From a virus, in IMG/VR virus record IMGVR_UViG_3300040801_002160, positions 1-27,680 of that record: DNA of 27,680 nucleotides; one strand, written 5' to 3'. Below, one piece after another: positions 1 to 7,474 of this stretch. A program made the position numbers and the translations under genes. Position 1 is the first letter of the stretch. Every line of letters starts with the position of its first letter. Under the pieces are notes generated by a model that was given only the letters and a program-made list of their open reading frames with translations, had not been told where the DNA came from and made no database searches.

Positions 1-107
1 AGGTGAGCGCGGTCGAGGCGTCGCTGGCCGGGCGCGGCGTGACGCGGCGGTCGGACCTGTTGATCCGGCAGGCGATGGAGGGGCTGGGGCTGCATCTGTC
101 GCGGTGA
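1..107 (+). CDS. C-terminal end of an unidentified protein (partial)
   Basis: An open frame runs from the left edge of the window (codons in phase from base 3) to a TGA at 105-107. It gives about 34 residues ending in ...RRSDLLIRQAMEGLGLHLSR. GC at third codon positions is high, as in the genes downstream, which supports real coding. The rest of the gene lies outside the window. The fragment is helical and basic and I do not recognise a family. It immediately precedes the repeat cluster at 108-171, so it could be a regulator or replication protein, but nothing visible proves that. Confidence 0.55.
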   Translation, partial: VSAVEASLAGRGVTRRSDLLIRQAMEGLGLHLSR

Positions 108-196
108 TTGTACGCGAACTGTACGCCGAACTGTTCGGAACTGTTCGCGCGTACAAAAACGAACTGTACGCCCCCCGGTCAAGGTCAAGGTCAAGG
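108..196. promoter_or_regulatory. Operator-like repeat cluster (GAACTGTWCGS x4)
   Basis: Four near-identical 11-mers with consensus GAACTGTWCGS lie at 116-126, 128-138, 138-148 and 161-171. The two central copies contain a perfect GAAC-T-GTTC dyad. The cluster is flanked by an inverted 9-mer, TTGTACGCG at 108-116 and CGCGTACAA at 148-156. A tandem GGTCAA triplicate follows at 177-194. The block lies between the stop of the partial gene and the ribosome binding site of the next gene. It looks like a multi-site operator or iteron array. The bound protein is unknown. Confidence 0.6.
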
Positions 197-253
197 AACT
201 CTATAGCGAACAGAGCGGACGTCGCGCCTGTGGATATTTCGGAGGGCTGGGGA

Positions 254-529
254 ATGGGAAAGCGGAAAGCGGTCGCGCGTGACGCATACGAGCCCGAGAG
301 CGTCCGGCGAGAGAAGCTGAAGAAACGCGCCGTCGCGGCGGCGGCGAGCTATCGGCGCACGGGCCATCTGCTGGGCGTCTACGACCGCCCCGACGTGATC
401 GGCAGCATGATCGCGCAGGGGCTGGTCTCGGTGGACGAGATGCGCAGCATCGGCGCGCGGCTGCCGAAGGGGGCAACGGCGCGGATCCGTCAGACCTCGC
501 GCAATTGGGCGACGAGGGCGGGGGGATGA
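254..529 (+). CDS. Small basic phage protein of unknown function
   Basis: This 91-residue protein starts at ATG 254. The start is chosen because GGAGGG at 241-246 sits 7 bases upstream. The same frame stays open back to 104, but that part merely reads through the repeat cluster and gives repetitive arginine/serine-rich sequence. The N-terminal half is strongly basic (MGKRKAVARD..., then a KLKKR patch). The C-terminal half, containing YDRPDVIGSMIAQGLVS, looks like a compact helical segment. I do not recognise the family. The stop overlaps the ATG of the NusG-like gene (ATGA at 526-529), so the two are probably translated together. A DNA-binding role is possible from the charge and location, but this is inference. 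Confidence 0.6.
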   Translation: MGKRKAVARDAYEPESVRREKLKKRAVAAAASYRRTGHLLGVYDRPDVIGSMIAQGLVSVDEMRSIGARLPKGATARIRQTSRNWATRAGG

Positions 530-1221
530 CCGAGCGGCGCGCGCCCAATTGCGCCAACGGCCCGCGGCCGACCATGGCCGCCCGGCGCCGGCGCAATCCC
601 GGCCAGACGCTGGCCGAGGCCGACGCGCTGGCGCGGCGTCATGTGCGGCCCTGCCGGGGGGATGGCGACTTCTGGGTGTTGACCGGGCCGCTGGCCGAGC
701 GGCGCTGGTGGATGCTGGCGGTGACCGCCGGGCGGGAGGACGTCGCGCTGCAGGTGCTGGCGGCGCGGGCCCGGGTCCAAGGCGTGGATGCGGTGGCGCT
801 GTGCCCGGCGCGAAGCGTCTGGCGCTATCCCAGCCGCTACGCCACCGAGAAGCGGCGGTATTCGTTTGCGGAGGTTCCCGGGTTGATGCTGCTGGGCCTG
901 CGCGGGCCGATGGTGATCGAGCGCTGGGCGGTGGGGCCCGTGCGCGGGGTGCTGCGCCCGCCAGGCGGCGACGGGCGGCTGGGCGAGCGGGCGGTGGCCA
1001 CGCTGGCGCGGTTCGGAGAGCGGGCGGCCGATTGCGCGGCGCGGATGATCTCCGGCGCCGAATACGGTGTAGGCGATCGGGTCGAGATCGACCGCGGGCC
1101 GCTGGCCGGGATGGCCGGGGTCGTGGAGGCGGTCGGGCCGCGTACGGCGCGCGTGGTTTGCGCGCTGCTGGCGATCGGGGCGGTCGAGGCGCGGCTTGAT
1201 CATTTGCGGCTTGCATCGTGA
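526..1221 (+). CDS. NusG/RfaH-like transcription antitermination factor
   Basis: This 231-residue protein has the two-part layout of NusG paralogs. Residues about 59-145 resemble an NGN domain, with WWMLAVTAGRED at the start and EVPGLMLLGL followed by WAVGPVRGV near the end, where NusG has its PGYV and gV segments. Residues about 180-231 are a KOW domain, with YGVGDRVEIDRGPLAGMAGV and a closing VEARLDHLRLA matching the VxVxxGPFxxxxGxV and end pattern of NusG. The first 40 residues are a basic extension. Known members of this superfamily bind the RNA polymerase clamp and change pausing or termination. The ATG at 526 overlaps the upstream stop; a TTG at 505 in frame is a weaker choice. Being encoded just before the late operon, it is a good candidate for its specific antiterminator, but the target is not shown by sequence. 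Confidence 0.8.
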   Translation: MTERRAPNCANGPRPTMAARRRRNPGQTLAEADALARRHVRPCRGDGDFWVLTGPLAERRWWMLAVTAGREDVALQVLAARARVQGVDAVALCPARSVWRYPSRYATEKRRYSFAEVPGLMLLGLRGPMVIERWAVGPVRGVLRPPGGDGRLGERAVATLARFGERAADCAARMISGAEYGVGDRVEIDRGPLAGMAGVVEAVGPRTARVVCALLAIGAVEARLDHLRLAS

Positions 1222-1246
1222 CTGCGGTTGCGCGTACAAGCTTCGC

Positions 1247-1267
1247 CAGTCGCCCGGTGGGCGATTG
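1247..1267 (+). other. Hairpin in the leader after the NusG-like gene
   Basis: CAGTCGCCC (1247-1255) can pair with GGGCGATTG (1259-1267) around a GGT loop, giving nine pairs including one G-U. It begins 25 bases after the NusG-like stop. No T-run follows, so it is not a standard intrinsic terminator. It could be a Rho-type or antiterminator-controlled site. Confidence 0.45.
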
Positions 1268-1320
1268 CAGGGGCGGGATCAGTAGGCGGCGCAGGCCGGA
1301 CCGAACGCGAAGCCCCGACA

Positions 1321-1359
1321 CCGCCACACGCGGCGGAGGGCGCCCGACATGCTCGGGTG
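1321..1359 (+). other. Two further hairpins upstream of the small membrane gene
   Basis: CCGCC (1321-1325) pairs with GGCGG (1332-1336), and CGCCCGA (1341-1347) pairs with TCGGGTG (1353-1359) with one G-U. With the hairpin at 1247-1267 they make a structured 161-base gap (1222-1382) that has no convincing gene. A 10-base direct repeat, ATTGCAGGGG, lies at 1264-1273 and 1367-1376. A copy of CGCGTACAA, also present in the repeat cluster at 148-156, lies at 1231-1239. Confidence 0.4.
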
Positions 1360-1382
1360 CCGCTGCATTGCAGGGGTCGTAA

Positions 1383-1679
1383 GTGGCGATCGAACTTCCG
1401 TTAGGCGCCGGGGTCTGGGTTCTGCTGTCTCTGGTGGTGGCTGGCCTGGCGCATGAGCGTGGGCGCGGCCCGTGGAAGGCGCTCGCCGTGGCGCTGCTGC
1501 TGTCACCGATCGTGGGCTACGCCGTGGTCGTCGCGCTGCCGCTGGGTGAGCGGGTGTTGCGTCGGCGGCTGGAGATCGAAGCGGCGGTGCGGGTTCAAGA
1601 GGCCGGCGCCGGCGCAAGACCGGATGTCCGCATCGAGCGCGAGCCGCGTATTGAGCCGAGGGTGTCATCGGACGGCTGA
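1383..1679 (+). CDS. Small two-helix membrane protein
   Basis: This 98-residue protein starts at GTG 1383, with AGGGG at 1372-1376 as a fair ribosome binding site. Two hydrophobic helices (about residues 8-24 and 32-52) are joined by a short HERGRGPWK loop. A charged, mostly polar tail of about 45 residues follows, rich in arginine and glutamate. Such small membrane proteins are common in phage accessory positions, for example in superinfection immunity or lysis timing, but no family signature is visible and I assign no function. Its TGA (1677-1679) overlaps the probable CTG start of the HNH gene. Confidence 0.6.
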   Translation: MAIELPLGAGVWVLLSLVVAGLAHERGRGPWKALAVALLLSPIVGYAVVVALPLGERVLRRRLEIEAAVRVQEAGAGARPDVRIEREPRIEPRVSSDG

Positions 1680-2005
1680 CGGCGCTGCCGCCGCGACTGC
1701 GGGAGTCTCCGCCGCGGCTGAAGCCTGCCGTTGAGACGTTGCGACGTGCTCGGGTCGCCATGCATGCCACGGCGCGGTGGGAGAGACTGCGGCTTGAGAC
1801 GTTCCGCGTCGACGGTTGGCGCTGTCGGATGTGCGGTCGGCTGGTGCGGCTGGGACGTGAGGCAGGCCCAGCGCAGGCCATCGGCGATCACATACGATCG
1901 CACGATGGCGACCCCGAACGGTTCTTCGACCCGGAAAACGTCCAGACGCTGTGCAAGGCCTGCCACGACGGACCGAAGCAATCGGCCGAAAAGGGGGGCG
2001 GATAG
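1676..2005 (+). CDS. HNH endonuclease next to terminase
   Basis: The core has two zinc-knuckle-like pairs, CRMC (in WRCRMCGRL) and CKAC (in LCKACHDGPKQ). The HNH residues lie between and within them: DH in AIGDHIRSHDGD, N in PENVQTL, and the final H of CKACH. HNH proteins encoded beside the terminase are known to assist cos cleavage and packaging in HK97-like phages. The frame is coding-like upstream of the first standard starts (ATG 1760, TTG 1739). It reads RLTALPPRLRESPPRLKP, the proline-rich N-terminus typical of this family. No ATG, GTG or TTG exists between the in-frame stop at 1652-1654 and 1739, so I place the start at CTG 1676, which overlaps the upstream TGA (CTGA). A shorter product from 1760 would still contain the whole HNH core. 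Confidence 0.8.
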   Translation: MTALPPRLRESPPRLKPAVETLRRARVAMHATARWERLRLETFRVDGWRCRMCGRLVRLGREAGPAQAIGDHIRSHDGDPERFFDPENVQTLCKACHDGPKQSAEKGGG

Positions 2006-2080
2006 ATTCCTTGAAGATCGGGATCTTGAATGACCCGCGCACCCTCACGCGCAGAATTTTTTCCGGTGGAGGCAAGTTTC

Positions 2081-2521
2081 GTGGCTGATACGCTTGCAGA
2101 AGACGACGTCGATCTGTTTGGCGCGCCGGTCACGCAGCTTCGTGAGCGATGGGGCCGTCCGTCGTTCTCAAAAACTACGGAAAATCAACAGACTGTGGTT
2201 TCGCTGCGTGGGGCCGGCTGGTCTCAGGATCGGATTGCGGCGTATCTCGGATGCGACGCGAAGACGCTGCGCAAACATTTTTCCCGCGAGCTGAGGTTGG
2301 GCGTCGAATACCTTGAGGGCATGGCGCTAGAAGTTCTCGTCGCGAAGATGCGCGCGGGTCATGTCGGTGCGGCGAAAGAGGTCTGGGCTTACGCCCAGCG
2401 TGTCAAGGCGGCCGAGAAGCCGACCGAGACCGAGCCGATGGTCGGCAAGAAGGAAGCGGCGCGGCAGGCCGCCGAGGCAGTGCACCGTGACAGCGGATGG
2501 ACCGGACTGCTCAAGCACTAG
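2081..2521 (+). CDS. terS: Terminase small subunit
   Basis: This protein binds phage DNA at the packaging start and hands it to the large terminase. The GTG at 2081 is preferred because GGAGG at 2068-2072 sits 8 bases upstream, giving 146 residues. The frame also has an ATG at 2030 (163 residues), whose extra N-terminus lacks a good ribosome binding site. The opening LRERWGRPSF followed by TENQQTVVSLRGAGWSQDRI and LGCDAKTLRKHF is the helix-turn-helix pattern of the small terminases seen in alphaproteobacterial HK97-like phages. The C-terminal third is helical and charged. It lies directly before terL and overlaps it by 25 bases. Confidence 0.8.
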   Translation: MADTLAEDDVDLFGAPVTQLRERWGRPSFSKTTENQQTVVSLRGAGWSQDRIAAYLGCDAKTLRKHFSRELRLGVEYLEGMALEVLVAKMRAGHVGAAKEVWAYAQRVKAAEKPTETEPMVGKKEAARQAAEAVHRDSGWTGLLKH

Positions 2522-4215
2522 ACTGGAGCTTCGCGCAGCCGGATTGGAAGGAACGCCTGGCGGCGGGCCGCAGTCTGACGCCCGATCTTCCGCTTGACGA
2601 AGGCGAGGCTGCGCGGGCCGCGGCGATCTATGATCGCCTCCGCCTTCCCGACGTCTCAGGGCAGCCGACGCTGAAAGAAGCGGGAGGAGACTGGTTTCGC
2701 GACATTGTCCGCGCGATTTTCGGGTCTCTCGATCCGCACAGCGGCGTGCGACGCGTCGCGAATACGGTCGTGCTGGTCCCGAAGAAGAACAGCAAGACCA
2801 CCAACGCCGCGGCGCTGATGCTGACGGCGCTGCTGATGAACCGGCGCCCGAACGCGCAGTTCGCGCTTTTCGGGCCGACGCAGCAGATCAGCGACATCGC
2901 GTTCGCAGCCGCGCGAGGCATGATCGAGGCGGACGACGACCTGAACGCGCTGTTCCACGTTCAGGAGCACCTGAAGCGCATCACGATGCGGACGGGACCG
3001 GGCCGAGGCGCGTCGCTGCGGGTCACGACATTCGACGCGAAGGTGGCGACCGGCGGAAAATACGCCGGGTGGCTGCTGGACGAGGCCCATATTCTCGGCT
3101 CCATGGCGCAGGCCGACCGTGTCGTCGGACAGCTACGCGGGGCGCGCGTCGCCGTTCCCGAGCAGTTCGGCGTCGTGATCACGACACAGTCGGACGAAAG
3201 GCCGGCGGGTTTTTTTCGCCGGGAGCTTCAATATGCGCGGCGTGTTCGCGATGGCGCTGTCCAGAACGCAGACCTTCTGCCGGTGCTCTACGAGTTTTCG
3301 GAGGATGTGCAGCGGGATGAGGCCAAGCCGTGGCGCGACCCTGCGCTGTGGCCGATGGTCCTGCCGAACCTAGGCCGCTCGGTCAGCATCGAAGTGCTGC
3401 GGCAGGAATATGCCGCAGCCGTCGAGAAGGGCCCCGAAGAAGAACGACGCTGGGCATCCCAGCACCTCAATATCGAGATCGGCCTTGCGTTGCACGCCGA
3501 CAGATGGGTCGGCGCCGACTATTGGCCGAAGGCTGCTGAGCCGATCGGCTTTGATCGCTTGGTCGATTCAAGCGACGTATGCGTTGCGGGGATCGACGGC
3601 GGCGGCGATGACGACCTGATGGCGCTGGCCGTTCTGGGGCGTTGCGCGACGACGCGGGTGTGGCGGGCATGGGTTCACGCCTGGGCGCAACCGGAGGTTC
3701 TGGAGCGCCGCAAGGAAATTGCGCCGCGACTGCGGGATTTCGCCGCTGATGGCGACCTCACGATCTGCGAAAGCCCTAACGACGACATCGACGGTGTCGC
3801 CGCCCATGTTGCGAAACTGGCGCTGGTCAAGCGCCTCCCCAATCGCGGCGCGGTGGGGCTGGACCCTGCGGGGGTTGGGGCGCTGGTCGACGCGCTCAGC
3901 GCCGAAGGCCTGACGGACGATCAGATGGCCGCTGTGCCGCAAGGCTGGCGTTTGACCGGCGCAATCTGGACTGCGGAGCGAAAATTGAAGGACGGCACTC
4001 TGCGCCACCTCGATCAGCCGCTCGCTGCATGGGCCGTGGGCAACGCCAAGACCGAACAGCGGGGTAACGCCGTGAGCATCACAAAAGCCACCGCAGGCAA
4101 GGCGAAAATTGATCCTTTGGTCGCGTTGCTGAACGCTGTGCAGCTGATGTCCCGCAACCCCGCGCCGGCGCAGGCGTCCAGTTACCTGACACGCCGCAAG
4201 CTGGTGGTGGCTTGA
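2497..4215 (+). CDS. terL: Terminase large subunit
   Basis: This 572-residue ATPase-nuclease pumps DNA into the prohead and cuts it. A Walker A-like VPKKNSKTT lies at residues 94-102, in the variant form usual for the HK97 group. Walker B is GWLLDEAHIL (191-200, with D195 and E196). The C-terminal nuclease has the RNase H-like acidic residues in CVAGIDGGGDDD (about D367) and in KIDPLVALLNAV (about D539). Length and motif spacing are normal and no break is seen. The ATG at 2497 overlaps the small subunit gene. The end overlaps the portal gene by one base (TGATG). The nearby HNH gene suggests cos-type packaging, although no cos site could be identified by eye. Confidence 0.95.
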   Translation: MDRTAQALDWSFAQPDWKERLAAGRSLTPDLPLDEGEAARAAAIYDRLRLPDVSGQPTLKEAGGDWFRDIVRAIFGSLDPHSGVRRVANTVVLVPKKNSKTTNAAALMLTALLMNRRPNAQFALFGPTQQISDIAFAAARGMIEADDDLNALFHVQEHLKRITMRTGPGRGASLRVTTFDAKVATGGKYAGWLLDEAHILGSMAQADRVVGQLRGARVAVPEQFGVVITTQSDERPAGFFRRELQYARRVRDGAVQNADLLPVLYEFSEDVQRDEAKPWRDPALWPMVLPNLGRSVSIEVLRQEYAAAVEKGPEEERRWASQHLNIEIGLALHADRWVGADYWPKAAEPIGFDRLVDSSDVCVAGIDGGGDDDLMALAVLGRCATTRVWRAWVHAWAQPEVLERRKEIAPRLRDFAADGDLTICESPNDDIDGVAAHVAKLALVKRLPNRGAVGLDPAGVGALVDALSAEGLTDDQMAAVPQGWRLTGAIWTAERKLKDGTLRHLDQPLAAWAVGNAKTEQRGNAVSITKATAGKAKIDPLVALLNAVQLMSRNPAPAQASSYLTRRKLVVA

Positions 4216-5417
4216 TGCGCTGGATGTGGCCTCCGCGGGTGACGCGTCGCGCGCCGATGGCGCTCGTGCGAAAGGGCCGCCGCCTCGACGAGATTCTTGA
4301 CGATATGGAAGATCGGCAGGGCTGGAGCGGCGTGCCGGTCGGAGAGCTTACCGCCCTCAAGGTCGGGGCGGCACAGGCCTGCGTCAGCCTGATCGCCAAC
4401 GACGTTGCGTGTCTTCCGGTGACCGTGCGTCGCCGCGGCGCCTTCGAGGCCGATGCGCCGGGGATGGAGGCCGCGCGGGTGCTATGGCGCTCGCCCAACC
4501 CGTGGCAGACACAGTTCGAGTTTCGGCAGATGATGACGGCGCAGGCGCTGCTGCGCGGTGACGCGTTCGCTTACAAGGTCTTTGCCGGAGACGGTTCAGT
4601 CGCCGAACTGTGGCCGCTCATGAAGTCCGAGGTCACGGTCAATCGCATTCGCGGCGAGATCGAATACGTCGTCCACGCCTATGACGGCAGGATCGCCGGA
4701 TCCTATGGTCGGCAGCGGATCATGCATCTGCGCGGACTGACAATGGACGGTCGCGCCGGGCTTGATCGGGTGTTTCTGGCGCGCGACGCGCTGGGGCTGG
4801 CGGCGGCGGCCGAGCGTGCGCAGGGTGCGGTCTACAAGAACTCCAACCGCATGCCCGGCTATTACAGCACCGACGAGGGGCTGACCGACGACGAGGTCGA
4901 CCGCCTGGCGGCGGAGCTGCAGCGCGCCACGACCGGAATGAATCAGGGCCGGTCGCCGCTTTTCGACCGGGGTCTGAAATATCACGCCGTCGGTCAGTCC
5001 ATGCGCGACGCCGAGATGGTGGAGACCCGGCGCCACCAGATTGTCGAGGTCTGCGCCGCCTTCAATGTCGTGCCGGCGGTCCTGGGTCTCGACGACAAGA
5101 CGCAGGCGTTCGCCAGCGTCGAGGCCATGATGCGGTGGCATCTGCAACATACGCTGCGGCCCTGGCTAACGGCGTGGGAGCAGGTCGCGGACAAGGACAT
5201 CCTCGACGGTCTCGACATGCCTCTGGAGCTGAAATTCGACACCAGCGAGATCGAGCGCGCGTCGCTGAAAGATCAGTCAGACGCGTTCGCCGGCCTGATC
5301 GACCGGGGCGTGATGACGCGCAACGAGGCGCGCGCGCGCATGGGGCTGGTGCGCCTCGATGGGCTCGACACGCCACTAACGCCGATGAACCTGCAGCAGG
5401 GGGCCGAAGATGAATGA
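4215..5417 (+). CDS. Portal protein, HK97 family
   Basis: The 400-residue portal forms the dodecameric ring through which DNA enters and leaves the capsid. Family features are visible. The early KVGAAQACVSLIANDVACLP helix with the following VTVRRRG strand is typical, as is WRSPNPWQTQFEFRQMM further on. The central part carries VYKNSNRMPGYYSTDEGLTD and then VVPAVLGLDD. The C-terminal clip and crown region ends in TRNEARARMGL, the usual last motif of this family. The ATG at 4215 shares its A with the TGA of terL. The 3' end overlaps the protease gene by eight bases, so head genes are coupled. Confidence 0.93.
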   Translation: MRWMWPPRVTRRAPMALVRKGRRLDEILDDMEDRQGWSGVPVGELTALKVGAAQACVSLIANDVACLPVTVRRRGAFEADAPGMEAARVLWRSPNPWQTQFEFRQMMTAQALLRGDAFAYKVFAGDGSVAELWPLMKSEVTVNRIRGEIEYVVHAYDGRIAGSYGRQRIMHLRGLTMDGRAGLDRVFLARDALGLAAAAERAQGAVYKNSNRMPGYYSTDEGLTDDEVDRLAAELQRATTGMNQGRSPLFDRGLKYHAVGQSMRDAEMVETRRHQIVEVCAAFNVVPAVLGLDDKTQAFASVEAMMRWHLQHTLRPWLTAWEQVADKDILDGLDMPLELKFDTSEIERASLKDQSDAFAGLIDRGVMTRNEARARMGLVRLDGLDTPLTPMNLQQGAEDE

Positions 5418-6081
5418 TCTAGAGCGCAAGTTCGGCCGCGGCTTGCTGTTCAAGGCCGAGGGCGACGACGTGGAGGGTTACGGGTCGGTCTTCGGCGTGG
5501 TCGACGACGGACACGACGTAGTCGCCGCCGGCGCCTTCGGCGACAGTCTTTCGCGTGTACGGCCCAAGATGTTGTGGATGCACGACCCGGCGGAGCCGAT
5601 CGGCGTCTGGACCGAGGCGGCCGAAGACGCGACCGGGCTGCGCCTGTCGGGCCGGTTGCTGCCAGAGGTGCGCAGGGCTGTCGAGGCTAAAGCGCTGCTG
5701 CAGGCTGGCGCCGTCGATGGCCTGTCGATCGGCTATCGCGTGATCGAGGCGGAAAACCGCGCCGACGGTGCGCGGGTGATCCAGAAAGCGGAGCTGTGGG
5801 AGGTCTCGCTTGTGACCTTTCCCATGAATCATGCGGCCCGCGCGTCGGCCAAAGCCGACGATCGCCGCACCCGGATTGCGAAGGCGATCGAAAGTGTCGA
5901 CGCGCAGGACATGCGCGGGCTTGAGCGTCTGCTGCGCGAGGCGGCGGACTTTACGCGCGACGAGGCGAAGCGGTTTCTGCACCGCACCGCGTCGCTGATC
6001 GCGGCGCGCGAGGCGTCCGCACGAAAGGCGGCCGATACGGCCGAGGCCACCAAGCGGCTGCTTGCCGCGCTGCGCGCCTGA
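5410..6081 (+). CDS. Prohead maturation protease, HK97 family (S78)
   Basis: This 223-residue serine protease cleaves the capsid N-terminal scaffold during head maturation. Catalytic candidates fit the family: His58 in MLWMHDPAEPIG, Ser106 in GAVDGLSIGYR, and the acidic residue in LWEVSLVTFPMN (E131). The opening VEGYGSVFGVVDDGHDVV is the common first strand pair. The last 75 residues are a charged helical tail that probably acts as a targeting or autocleaved segment. It lies between portal and capsid, as in HK97. Confidence 0.93.
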   Translation: MNDLERKFGRGLLFKAEGDDVEGYGSVFGVVDDGHDVVAAGAFGDSLSRVRPKMLWMHDPAEPIGVWTEAAEDATGLRLSGRLLPEVRRAVEAKALLQAGAVDGLSIGYRVIEAENRADGARVIQKAELWEVSLVTFPMNHAARASAKADDRRTRIAKAIESVDAQDMRGLERLLREAADFTRDEAKRFLHRTASLIAAREASARKAADTAEATKRLLAALRA

Positions 6082-6110
6082 AGGCGCGCGCCACCCGAAA
6101 GGATCACACA

Positions 6111-7409
6111 ATGAGCGAAGACCTGACCCAGGTCATCGACGAGCTGGGCCGTACGTTCGGCGAGTTCAAGGCGACCCATGAACGCGAGATCGCCGAGATC
6201 AAGTCGAAAGGCGTGCCCGACCCGGTGACCACCGAAAAGCTGGGCAAGATCGAGAAAGGCCTGGACGCCGTCGAGGCCCTGAAGAAGCGCCTGGAGACGC
6301 TTGAAGTCAAGCTGGACCGCCCGAACGACGGCGGCGACGGCAAGGCGCTGCGGCCAGAGGAAAAGGGCCACGTCGACGCGTTCAACGCGTGGCTGCGCAA
6401 CCCGAACGACGCCGAGCGCAAGGCGGCGCTGGCGCAGGCGCAGGCCAAGGCGCTGTCGCACAAGACGGTCAGCTCTGCCACGTCGTCGGCCGGGTTCGCC
6501 ATTCCCGAAAGCATCGGCCGCGATGTGGCGATGTACCTGCAGCAAGAAAGCCCGATGCGGCGCGTCCTGAACGTCATCACCGTCGGGACCAGCGATTACA
6601 AGGAGCTGGTCGACGTCAACGGCGAGGCGTCCGGCTGGGTTGGGGAAACCGACGCTCGCAGCTCCACCGGAACGCCTGTTCTGGAGGAGGCGAGCCCGAC
6701 GTTCGGCGAGGTCTACGCCTACCCGCAGATCTACGAGCATGTACTGGACGACGCTTTCTTCGACGTTCAGGGCTGGGTCACGAACCGGATCGTCGCCGAG
6801 TTCGCCCGGCGCGAGGGCGAGGCGTGGATCAGCGGCAACGGCACCAAGAAGCCGACAGGGTTCCTGAACGGCACGCCGGAGGCGACGGGCGACTTTGACA
6901 GCCCGGCTCGCGCCTTCCAGACCCTGGAATACGTTCCCACTGGCGTCGCATACGCGGCCGACGCGCCGTTCGGCGTGCTGGCGACGGCCTCGCCGACCTT
7001 CTACCCGCACGACATCTTCATGGACACGATTCACAAGATGCGTCCGGGATACCGTCCCGGCGCGGTGTGGGTCATGAACACTCTCACCAAGGGCGCCATC
7101 CGCAAACTGAAGGACAACGAAGGCAACTATCTACTGCGGCCCGGTCTGGAGATGGGCGAGGGCTCGCAGATGCTGGGCTATACCATCGAGGAGATGGACC
7201 ACATGCCCGACATGGGCGCCAACGCCTTTCCGATCGCCTTCGGAAACTTCCGCGAGGGCTACCTGGCGGTCGAGCGGACCATGCTGCGCATCACCGTCGA
7301 CGACAACATCACCAGCCCCGGCAGTGTGAAATTCTACGCCCGGCGTCGGGTCGGCGGGATCGTCAAGAACGATCAGGCGATCAAGCTGATCAAGATGGCG
7401 GCGTCGTAA
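6111..7409 (+). CDS. Major capsid protein, HK97 fold
   Basis: The 432-residue shell protein is preceded by AAGG about ten bases upstream. Residues 1 to about 105 are a charged, heptad-like helical region (scaffolding delta domain), with IDELGRTFGEFKATHEREI and VEALKKRLETLEVKLD. The mature shell protein probably begins near SSATSSAGFAIPESIGRDV. Further family marks are AWISGNGTKKPTGFLNG, the GAVWVMNTLTKGAIRKLKD helix and GEGSQMLGYTIEEMDHMPDM near the end. Scaffold fusion to capsid plus the upstream protease indicates HK97-type maturation. Whether subunits crosslink cannot be told. Confidence 0.95.
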   Translation: MSEDLTQVIDELGRTFGEFKATHEREIAEIKSKGVPDPVTTEKLGKIEKGLDAVEALKKRLETLEVKLDRPNDGGDGKALRPEEKGHVDAFNAWLRNPNDAERKAALAQAQAKALSHKTVSSATSSAGFAIPESIGRDVAMYLQQESPMRRVLNVITVGTSDYKELVDVNGEASGWVGETDARSSTGTPVLEEASPTFGEVYAYPQIYEHVLDDAFFDVQGWVTNRIVAEFARREGEAWISGNGTKKPTGFLNGTPEATGDFDSPARAFQTLEYVPTGVAYAADAPFGVLATASPTFYPHDIFMDTIHKMRPGYRPGAVWVMNTLTKGAIRKLKDNEGNYLLRPGLEMGEGSQMLGYTIEEMDHMPDMGANAFPIAFGNFREGYLAVERTMLRITVDDNITSPGSVKFYARRRVGGIVKNDQAIKLIKMAAS

Positions 7410-7422
7410 GCGCGCCGTTTCT

Positions 7423-7453
7423 GTCGCTGGCCGCCAGCGTAGTGGCCAGCGAC
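7423..7453 (+). terminator. Strong hairpin just after the capsid gene
   Basis: GTCGCTGGCC (7423-7432) and GGCCAGCGAC (7444-7453) form a perfect 10-base-pair stem with an 11-base loop, 14 bases after the capsid stop. There is no T-run, so complete termination is doubtful. It could be a partial terminator or an mRNA 3'-end stabiliser that raises capsid output over downstream genes. Confidence 0.5.
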
Positions 7454-7474
7454 CCTTCCCGGAAGGAGGCCGAA

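Noticed and set aside
116-148. Alphaproteobacterial LexA (SOS) box, GTTC-N7-GTTC or its complement
   Set aside because: GAAC-to-GAAC spacings here are 8 and 6 bases, not 7, so it does not fit, although a diverged site cannot be excluded.
191-1327. Long minus-strand open frame of 378 codons opposite the NusG-like gene
   Set aside because: It is very rich in Arg, Ala and Pro, has no ribosome binding site or family likeness, and is the shadow of GC-rich plus-strand genes.
2011-2030. Dyad AAGATC-GG-GATCTT before the small terminase gene
   Set aside because: Six-base arms with a two-base centre are too tight for a good RNA hairpin, and a role as operator or cos site has no further support.
5829-7034. 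401-codon minus-strand frame opposite protease and capsid
   Set aside because: Its opposite strand has two certain structural genes; composition is shadow-like.
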